Shown in pieces: positions 58,674 through 64,000 of a DNA stretch of 64,000 nt. A program made the translations under genes and the position numbers. The stretch is from assembly GCF_022436675.1 (NCBI RefSeq), contig NZ_JAKUJZ010000009.1, positions 115,301-179,300 on the forward strand. Direction: 5' to 3'. This DNA is from Rheinheimera hassiensis. GTDB lineage: Bacteria; Pseudomonadota; Gammaproteobacteria; Enterobacterales; Alteromonadaceae. The notes under the pieces are model-generated. The model saw nothing but the letters and a program-made list of their open reading frames with translations, had not been told where the DNA came from and made no database searches. Numbering within the stretch: the stretch's first letter is position 1; each line of letters starts with the position of its first letter.

Positions 58674-60308
58674 ATGACTATTGAAATTCATGTACCGGAT
58701 ATTGGTGCTGATGAAGTTGAAGTAACCGAAATTCTGGTGAAGGTAGGCGACAAAGTAGCTGCCGACCAATCATTGCTCAGCGTTGAAGGTGACAAGGCTT
58801 CTATGGAAGTACCGGCCAATGACGCCGGTGTAGTAAAAGAAATTAAAGTAAAAGTAGGCGATAAGGTAAAAACCGGCAGCCTAATTATGACCTTTGAAGG
58901 TGAAGTCGCTGCGAAAGCCGACGCCGCACCGGCGAAGGAAGAAGCAAAAGCAGACAGCAAGGCTGAAAGTAAAACTGAAGCCAAAGCTGAAAGCAAAACC
59001 GCCAGCGTGCAAGACGTAAAAGTACCGGATATTGGCGGTGACGCCGTTGAAGTTACGGAAATTATGGTAAAAGTGGGCGACACGGTAAGTGAAGATCAGT
59101 CTTTGCTTAGCGTGGAAGGCGACAAAGCCAGTATGGAAGTACCGGCGCCGTTTGCTGGTAAGGTTAAAGAAATTAAAATCAGCGTGGGTGATAAGGTATC
59201 TACCGGCAGCCTGATTATGGTTTTTGAAACCACAGGTTCTGCCGATGCTGCACCGGCGGCAGAAGCTGAAGCGCCAAAAGCAGAAAGCAAAGCCGAAACA
59301 AAAGCTGAAACGAAAACCGAAGCTCCGGCAGCGAAAGCTGAAGCAGCACCTGCGTCAAACGATGGCTTTGTTGAAAACAGCGCCTATGCCCATGCGTCAC
59401 CGGTTATCCGCCGTTTAGCGCGTGAATTTGGTATTAACCTGGCTAAAGTTAACGGCACAGGCCGTAAAGGCCGCGTAGTTAAAGAAGATGTGCAAAACTA
59501 CGTTAAGCAATTGGTTAAGCAGGTTGAAAGCGGCGCAGCTGCTGGCTCAGGCAACAGCATGGGCTTTGACTTAATCGCCTGGCCAAAAGTAGATTTTGCC
59601 AAGTTTGGCGAAGTAGAAAGCAAGCCACTGTCGCGCATTCAGAAGTTATCCGGCAACAATTTACACCGCAACTGGGTACGTATTCCGCATGTTACCCAGT
59701 TCGACGAGGCCGATATCACCGGCCTGGAAGACTTCCGTAAAGAGCAAAATGCACTGGCCGAGAAGAAAAAACTTGGCGTTAAGTACACCCCGCTGGTGTT
59801 TATTATGAAAGCGGTGGCTAAGGCGCTGGAAGAATTTCCAACCTTCTGCAGTTCGCTGTCAGAAGATGGCGCAAGCTTAATTCTAAAAAAATACATTCAC
59901 CTGGGTATAGCGGTAGACACGCCAAACGGCCTGGTAGTGCCGGTAGTAAAAGATGTAAACAAAAAAGGCATTATCGAGCTGTCACGCGAGTTACAGGACA
60001 TTTCGGTAAAAGCGCGCGAAGGTAAGTTAACCTCTGCCGATATGCAGGGCGGCTGCTTTACCATATCAAGTTTAGGTGGTATTGGCGGTACGGCGTTTAC
60101 GCCTATTGTAAATGCGCCGGAAGTCGCCATATTAGGTGTGTCGAAATCAGACATTAAACCGAAATGGAACGGCAAAGAGTTTGAACCTAAGCTGATGTTG
60201 CCGCTAAGTATGTCTTATGATCACCGTGTAATAGACGGTGCTCTGGCAGCACGCTTTACCGCAACGCTGGCAAGCTATCTGGCCGATATTCGCCAGATCA
60301 TTATGTAA
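58674..60308 (+). CDS. aceF: Pyruvate dehydrogenase E2, dihydrolipoamide acetyltransferase (AceF)
   Basis: 544 residues: two lipoyl domains, each with the GDKASMEVP lipoylation site (lysines near 42 and 144), separated by Ala/Lys/Glu-rich flexible linkers. An E1/E3-binding domain follows ([22 protein letters not shown], given here as two pieces [12 protein letters not shown] and [12 protein letters not shown]), then the catalytic domain with [11 protein letters not shown]. coli AceF has three lipoyl domains; this has two. It transfers the acetyl group to CoA. Confidence 0.97.
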   Translation: MTIEIHVPDIGADEVEVTEILVKVGDKVAADQSLLSVEGDKASMEVPANDAGVVKEIKVKVGDKVKTGSLIMTFEGEVAAKADAAPAKEEAKADSKAESKTEAKAESKTASVQDVKVPDIGGDAVEVTEIMVKVGDTVSEDQSLLSVEGDKASMEVPAPFAGKVKEIKISVGDKVSTGSLIMVFETTGSADAAPAAEAEAPKAESKAETKAETKTEAPAAKAEAAPASNDGFVENSAYAHASPVIRRLAREFGINLAKVNGTGRKGRVVKEDVQNYVKQLVKQVESGAAAGSGNSMGFDLIAWPKVDFAKFGEVESKPLSRIQKLSGNNLHRNWVRIPHVTQFDEADITGLEDFRKEQNALAEKKKLGVKYTPLVFIMKAVAKALEEFPTFCSSLSEDGASLILKKYIHLGIAVDTPNGLVVPVVKDVNKKGIIELSRELQDISVKAREGKLTSADMQGGCFTISSLGGIGGTAFTPIVNAPEVAILGVSKSDIKPKWNGKEFEPKLMLPLSMSYDHRVIDGALAARFTATLASYLADIRQIIM

Positions 60309-60332
60309 CGTTTAGCTAAGAGCGAATTTTGA

Positions 60333-60357
60333 GTCCCGTGCTGAAAAGTTACGGGAC
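60333..60357. promoter_or_regulatory. Hairpin between aceF and lpd
   Basis: GTCCCGT / ACGGGAC around an 11-base loop lies 25 bases past the aceF stop, without a T run. It may stabilise the aceEF mRNA end or attenuate transcription into lpd. The 150-base gap may also hold an lpd promoter that I could not define. Confidence 0.4.
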
Positions 60358-60458
60358 ATCGCTCAGGCAGGATGTTAAAATTCTGCCACTTTTTCGCCTG
60401 ACAGCCGTGCCCTACATGCTGTTGTCAGTACACTGAACTGATAAAGAAAGGTAATACG

Positions 60459-61871
60459 ATGAGCAACGATATCAAAACTCAGGTAGTAGTTGTGGGCGCA
60501 GGCCCTGGTGGTTATTCTGCAGCATTTCGTGCAGCAGACTTAGGCTTAGAAGTTACTCTGGTTGAAGCGCGCAGCACTTTGGGCGGCGTGTGTTTAAACG
60601 TAGGTTGTATTCCGTCTAAAGCCTTATTACACGTTGCTAAGGTGATTGACGATGCCCGCGATATGGCATCACACGGCGTAACCTTTGGTGAGCCAAAAAT
60701 TGATTTAGATAAAGTTCGTAGCTGGAAAGACAAAGTAGTCGGCCAGCTGACTAACGGCCTGGCCGGTATGTCGAAAATGCGTAAAGTTAAGGTTGTTACC
60801 GGCTACGGTAAATTTACCGGCGCGAACACCTTACAGGTTGGCGACACCACTATTACGTTTGAACACGCCATTATTGCTGCAGGTTCAGAGCCGGTATCAC
60901 TGCCGTTTATTCCAAAAGATGACGACCGTGTTATCGATTCTACCGGCGCACTGGAATTAAAAGACATTCCGGGCGAAATGCTGGTATTAGGTGGCGGTAT
61001 TATCGGCCTGGAAATGGGCACTGTATACCGTGCACTGGGTTCTAAAGTATCGGTAGTAGAATTTGCTGATCAGTTAGTACCGGCAGCCGACGCTGACCTG
61101 GTTAAAGCCTACACCAAGTACAACAAAGACAACTACAACATTATGTTGTCTACTAAAGTTGTTGGCGTAGAAGCGAAAAAAGACGGTTTATACGTAACCT
61201 TCGAAGGCAAAAACGCACCAGAAAAAGCGGTACGTTACGACAAAATCTTAGTAGCTGTTGGCCGTAAGCCAAACGGCGCGCTGTTAGATGCTGCCAAAGC
61301 CGGTGTTAACGTAGACGAGCGCGGCTTTATCAATGTAGATAAGCAACTGCGTACCAACGTTGGCCATATCTATGCTATCGGTGACGTTATCGGCCAGCCA
61401 ATGTTAGCGCACAAAGCGGTACACGAAGGCCACGTAGCAGCTGAAGTGATCTCTGGCATGAAGCACTACTTCGACCCGCGCTGCATTCCGTCAGTAGCCT
61501 ACACCGACCCGGAAATGGCCTGGACCGGCGTTACCGAGAAAGAAGCCAAAGAGCAGGGTTTAAAAGTAGAAACCGCTACCTTCCCATGGGCAGCATCAGG
61601 CCGTGCTATCGCTTCAGCCCGTACTGAAGGCTTCACCAAGCTGATTTTCGACAAAGAAACCCACCGTATTCTGGGTGGCGCTATTGTTGGTATCAACGCC
61701 GGTGAAATGCTGGGCGAAATCTGCTTAGCAGTAGAAATGGGTGCCGACGCTGAAGATATCGCGTTAACCATCCACGCTCACCCAACACTGAACGAGTCTA
61801 TCGGCTTAGCCGCCGAGATGTACGAAGGCTCAATCACCGACCTGCCAAACCCGAAAGCGAAGAAGAAGTAA
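60459..61871 (+). CDS. lpd: Dihydrolipoamide dehydrogenase (E3) Lpd
   Basis: 470 residues: FAD-binding GAGPGGYSAAFRAADLG, the redox disulfide GGVCLNVGCIPSKALL, NAD-binding LGGGIIGLEMGTVYRALG, and the C-terminal HAHPTLNES active-site histidine. It reoxidises lipoamide for the pyruvate and 2-oxoglutarate dehydrogenases. It is last in the pdhR-aceE-aceF-lpd series. Confidence 0.98.
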   Translation: MSNDIKTQVVVVGAGPGGYSAAFRAADLGLEVTLVEARSTLGGVCLNVGCIPSKALLHVAKVIDDARDMASHGVTFGEPKIDLDKVRSWKDKVVGQLTNGLAGMSKMRKVKVVTGYGKFTGANTLQVGDTTITFEHAIIAAGSEPVSLPFIPKDDDRVIDSTGALELKDIPGEMLVLGGGIIGLEMGTVYRALGSKVSVVEFADQLVPAADADLVKAYTKYNKDNYNIMLSTKVVGVEAKKDGLYVTFEGKNAPEKAVRYDKILVAVGRKPNGALLDAAKAGVNVDERGFINVDKQLRTNVGHIYAIGDVIGQPMLAHKAVHEGHVAAEVISGMKHYFDPRCIPSVAYTDPEMAWTGVTEKEAKEQGLKVETATFPWAASGRAIASARTEGFTKLIFDKETHRILGGAIVGINAGEMLGEICLAVEMGADAEDIALTIHAHPTLNESIGLAAEMYEGSITDLPNPKAKKK

Positions 61872-61896
61872 TTTTTCTGAGTTAAGTGTTTAGTAC

Positions 61897-61918
61897 AAAG
61901 GCCGCGAATGCGGCCTTT
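61897..61918 (+). terminator. Hairpin terminator after lpd
   Basis: AAAGGCCGC / GCGGCCTTT around GAAT, a perfect 9-bp stem 26 bases past the lpd stop. The T run is short (TTTAGCTT). Confidence 0.75.
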
Positions 61919-61961
61919 AGCTTATGTGTGCTTTACAGTTCTGATGGCGGAGTGAAAGTTA

Positions 61962-62393
61962 ATGGTAAAAAAACACTCGATAATATGGCCGCTTACACTG
62001 ATAGGTTTTCCTGTGGCTATTGCACTTTTTTTGATTAGCGGCGCCATGTATGAAGAGGAAAATTATGGTTACTGGCTTACTCTGTACTCGCGGATACTTA
62101 TTTTTTCACTCATGCTATTGCTGGTTTTTAATGTTGTTTTCGGCCTTTACAGTTCAGCGACTGTCTTAAGTAAGCGTTCAATTTTACTTGGGGCTTTGGG
62201 TTTTATCAGTACAATACTTTCTATTGGCTTGGCGTCATACTTTTTCACTAAACTCTGGCGAGCCAATGGCGTAAATATGTTTTCATTCAAAGACAAATCG
62301 CACAGTGACGTTTTTGCCTGGTTTTTTTATATCTTGATGGTGGTTGTTGTTTCATTCTCGTTTTTTGTAACAGGCGTTGATTTTAAAGTCTGA
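61962..62393 (+). CDS. Small integral membrane protein of unknown function
   Basis: 143 residues with four hydrophobic helices (about 9-27, 42-65, 73-95 and 118-138) and short polar loops; no family is recognised. GGAG lies 9 bases before the ATG. It sits alone between two similar hairpin terminators, and is more A+T-rich than lpd. Confidence 0.65.
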   Translation: MVKKHSIIWPLTLIGFPVAIALFLISGAMYEEENYGYWLTLYSRILIFSLMLLLVFNVVFGLYSSATVLSKRSILLGALGFISTILSIGLASYFFTKLWRANGVNMFSFKDKSHSDVFAWFFYILMVVVVSFSFFVTGVDFKV

Positions 62394-62424
62394 ATTTAAG
62401 AACCGCTAAGATTTAGTTAAGTGA

Positions 62425-62455
62425 CAAAGGTCGCATCGCGGCCTTTGTTTTTTTT
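62425..62455 (+). terminator. Intrinsic terminator of the small membrane protein gene
   Basis: CAAAGGTCGC pairs with GCGGCCTTTG (one U-G pair) around ATC, followed by eight T. Its sequence resembles the hairpin after lpd. Confidence 0.88.
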
Positions 62456-62461
62456 GTCAGC

Positions 62462-62490
62462 TTGTAATCTGTCTGCCTAAGTACCATACT
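62462..62490 (+). promoter_or_regulatory. Candidate promoter of the yafN-yafO operon
   Basis: TTGTAA and CATACT with a 17-base spacer (4 of 6 matches each), immediately upstream of a palindrome. No LexA box (CTGT-N8-ACAG) was seen, unlike the SOS-controlled E. coli locus. Confidence 0.35.
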
Positions 62491-62503
62491 ATGTCTGTGC
62501 TTA

Positions 62504-62517
62504 ATTATGTACATAAT
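62504..62517. promoter_or_regulatory. Palindromic operator before yafN
   Basis: ATTATGTACATAAT is a perfect 14-bp palindrome 20 bases before the yafN ATG, followed by another ATGTAC half. This is the usual place for antitoxin autoregulation; binding by YafN is inferred. Confidence 0.55.
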
Positions 62518-62537
62518 GATGTACTTTGAGGTGTTGC

Positions 62538-62831
62538 ATGGCGTCGCATGCTATTTTGGCGGAAAAAGCGGTTTCGGTATCGGAAGCCCGTAAAAACTTA
62601 AGCCAGTATTTTACGGATGAACCCGTGGCGGTGTTGTCGAACAACAAACCAGCCGGTTACATGCTAAGTGCTGAGTTGTACGAAAAAATGCTGCGTATTA
62701 TTGAAGCTTCCGGCGCCGTAGAGCAGGGGCTGTTTCGCCCGGCAGCAGCAAGGTTAAAGGAAATAAGCCGTGTTAGTGAAGAGCTGTTGTTAAACGCTGA
62801 TACCGCAAAGTTGAGTGAATTTAGCGAGTGA
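62538..62831 (+). CDS. yafN: Type II antitoxin YafN
   Basis: 97 residues. ILAEKAVSVSEARKN, PVAVLSNNKPAGYMLSA and FRPAAARLKEISR match YafN of E. coli as remembered, a Phd/YefM-like antitoxin. The start is the ATG at 62538, with GAGG before it; a TTG four codons earlier is also open. It neutralises YafO and represses the operon. It overlaps yafO by 4 bases. Confidence 0.88.
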   Translation: MASHAILAEKAVSVSEARKNLSQYFTDEPVAVLSNNKPAGYMLSAELYEKMLRIIEASGAVEQGLFRPAAARLKEISRVSEELLLNADTAKLSEFSE

Positions 62832-63223
62832 TACGGGTATTTATCAGTAAGGTATTAAACGAAGCGCTAACGGTTGATGAGCGTGCAGCGTTAATCGCTG
62901 ACTTTAAGCAGTACAAGGCAGGCACGTTGCCTGCCTTGTTTGGTAAGGATGTACCCTACGACCACGCGTTTAACCTCGGCATTATCAAGCAAGAGCAGGT
63001 AAGGCATATTCATCTGGCGTCAAATGGCACCGGTTTTGCGGTGTTGCTTACTCAAATGAAACGCACCAGCGATACACATTTGGTTTACTGCCAGGGCTTT
63101 AGCAATGAACACTGCTATTTACTAATGGCTATTCTGCAGCCCAATGCGCATCACTTAGCCAAGTCTAATCAATTGATGTATCAGCTGGGAGTGATGGCGC
63201 AGGCATTCCGGCAGCAGTTTTAA
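62828..63223 (+). CDS. yafO: Type II toxin YafO (ribosome-dependent mRNA interferase)
   Basis: 131 residues. LTADFISYK-like ALIADFKQYKAGTLPALFG, HIHLASN, HLVYCQGF and the C-terminal MAQAFRQQF match YafO, which cuts mRNA on translating ribosomes. The start is a GTG at 62828 overlapping the yafN stop (GTGA), so toxin translation is coupled to the antitoxin. The E. coli pair lies with dinB; here it is on its own. Confidence 0.88.
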   Translation: MIRVFISKVLNEALTVDERAALIADFKQYKAGTLPALFGKDVPYDHAFNLGIIKQEQVRHIHLASNGTGFAVLLTQMKRTSDTHLVYCQGFSNEHCYLLMAILQPNAHHLAKSNQLMYQLGVMAQAFRQQF

Positions 63224-63464
63224 CAAACTTCAATTTTCACCGTCCGTTTCTACACTAATTACCATATAGTTCTAATCTGTTGTGTATGCATCTGTCACTT
63301 AAAGAAAAAACTTCAATTATTTTTAATTAAAAATTAATTAATATCATTGACTTAATGTAGCCAGTGCCTCGTCAACTATTGCTTTATATGCGACTAAAGC
63401 GTTCGTTGCTATGCTGAAATTGCGATGTTATGAAATAACTAGTTTGACTTAAATGAGGCGCTGG

Positions 63465-63884
63465 ATGAAAGCTCAATTAGCTACGGTTTATAAACTACTC
63501 TTTGAAAAAATGATTAATGGAAAGTCTGAGGCCATGAGAATTAGCCCAGAGGACTATTCATCAAATTTAGAATCTTTCTCGTTGCTCGAAAAGTCGAGTT
63601 TAATTAACCCCGAACGGATTAACGGAACCATGGTGCCGATTTCAATTACCCTGTGTCCTGCTTTTGTAAAAATTTTATGTTTAACTTCATCGCTACGTTC
63701 CCAATGGATTGCTATTGAAGAAAAACTTAGGCTGAGTAGCAGCGCACATTTAACATCTTTCGACTTGTCTGAATGCTATCAACTACCAGAATTTTGTGTG
63801 ATTGCATTATTTCGGATTCTTGAACTTGATGGCGTTGGAGCTTGCAGAGGTGGGTATAAAGGCAGTCGATTTGAAATACGTTAA
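63465..63884 (+). CDS. Orphan protein of unknown function, A+T-rich
   Basis: 139 residues, no membrane segment or signal peptide, no family recognised. The start at 63465 has GAGG 6 bases upstream; an ATG four codons earlier is also open. It and its 240-base upstream spacer, which includes a TTTTTAATTAAAAATTAATT-like tract, are clearly A+T-richer than the core genes, suggesting horizontal acquisition with the adjacent toxin-antitoxin pair. Confidence 0.5.
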   Translation: MKAQLATVYKLLFEKMINGKSEAMRISPEDYSSNLESFSLLEKSSLINPERINGTMVPISITLCPAFVKILCLTSSLRSQWIAIEEKLRLSSSAHLTSFDLSECYQLPEFCVIALFRILELDGVGACRGGYKGSRFEIR

Positions 63885-63932
63885 ATAGTGTTTTTGGTAT
63901 TTTTTGCTGCTAAATAACAGATTCTAACTCTG

Positions 63933-64000
63933 CTACACCCGTTGTAAACCATGACCGTCGCCCGGAAACGGCACTGCGTTATCCATAAAGTGCTCAACCT
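63933..64000 (-). CDS. C-terminal end of a leftward gene cut by the window edge
   Basis: On the minus strand a frame runs from the window edge to a TAG at 63933-63935, reading HFMDNAVPFPGDGHGLQRV at its end. It is free of stops over all 22 codons and has the GC-rich codon use of the core genes. Too little is visible to name it. Confidence 0.45.
   Translation of the reverse strand, partial: VEHFMDNAVPFPGDGHGLQRV

Noticed and set aside
62462..62537. LexA box before yafN
   Set aside because: No CTGT-N8-ACAG arrangement; only the ATTATGTACATAAT palindrome is present.

Overview
This window reads as a chromosomal segment of a gammaproteobacterium. The gene order is that of the Alteromonadales/Chromatiales (Rheinheimera/Alishewanella-like) lineage: rsmI-lpoA-yraN-diaA-dolP with rnpB, a complete mraZ-to-lpxC dcw cluster, secA-mutT-yacG-zapD-coaE-pilDCB-pilA, nadC-ampD-ampE, and pdhR-aceE-aceF-lpd. 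The genus is an inference from synteny and protein style; no database search was made.

Layout. 1-9.3 kb: tail of a sigma-54 activator, a medium-chain oxidoreductase, a YkgJ-type cysteine-cluster protein, a 7TM-PAS-GGDEF-EAL c-di-GMP protein, a small cytochrome c whose 3' end overlaps recQ, rarD and a DUF599 protein. 9.3-14.1 kb: the dolP-diaA-yraN-lpoA operon, divergent rsmI, then RNase P RNA. 14.1-20.8 kb: an accessory peptidoglycan-fragment locus. It holds a large Oar-like TonB receptor, a divergent secreted NlpC/P60 hydrolase with an L-Ala-D/L-Glu epimerase, and a convergent MurR/RpiR regulator. Matching GAAT-N5-ATTC palindromes lie in front of the receptor/hydrolase pair and in front of the regulator. 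21.1-38.8 kb: the dcw cluster of sixteen same-strand genes (mraZ, rsmH, ftsL, ftsI, murE, murF, mraY, murD, ftsW, murG, murC, ddlB, ftsQ, ftsA, ftsZ, lpxC), mostly overlapping by a few bases and preceded by a textbook MraZ operator.

38.8-54.7 kb: dciA facing lpxC across a shared terminator, a possible short leader ORF before secA, secA, mutT, then a leftward pilB-pilC-pilD-coaE-zapD-yacG operon. Next comes an A+T-richer pilin locus, where the short major pilin pilA is followed by an LTA-synthase-like membrane transferase that may decorate the pilin. A cold-shock/DUF1294 protein, nadC, a membrane-anchored retropepsin-like protease, ampD and ampE follow. 54.7-61.9 kb: a folded, possibly mobile repeat, then pdhR (perfect PdhR operator upstream) with aceE, aceF and lpd, encoding the pyruvate dehydrogenase complex. 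61.9-64 kb: a small membrane protein between two similar hairpins, a YafN-YafO toxin-antitoxin pair with a palindromic operator, an A+T-rich orphan gene and the end of a leftward gene.

How it works together: much of the window serves the cell wall (precursor synthesis, septation, LpoA, AmpD/AmpE recycling, muropeptide scavenging). The accessory novelty is concentrated in the peptidoglycan-fragment locus, the pilin locus and the right-hand end.
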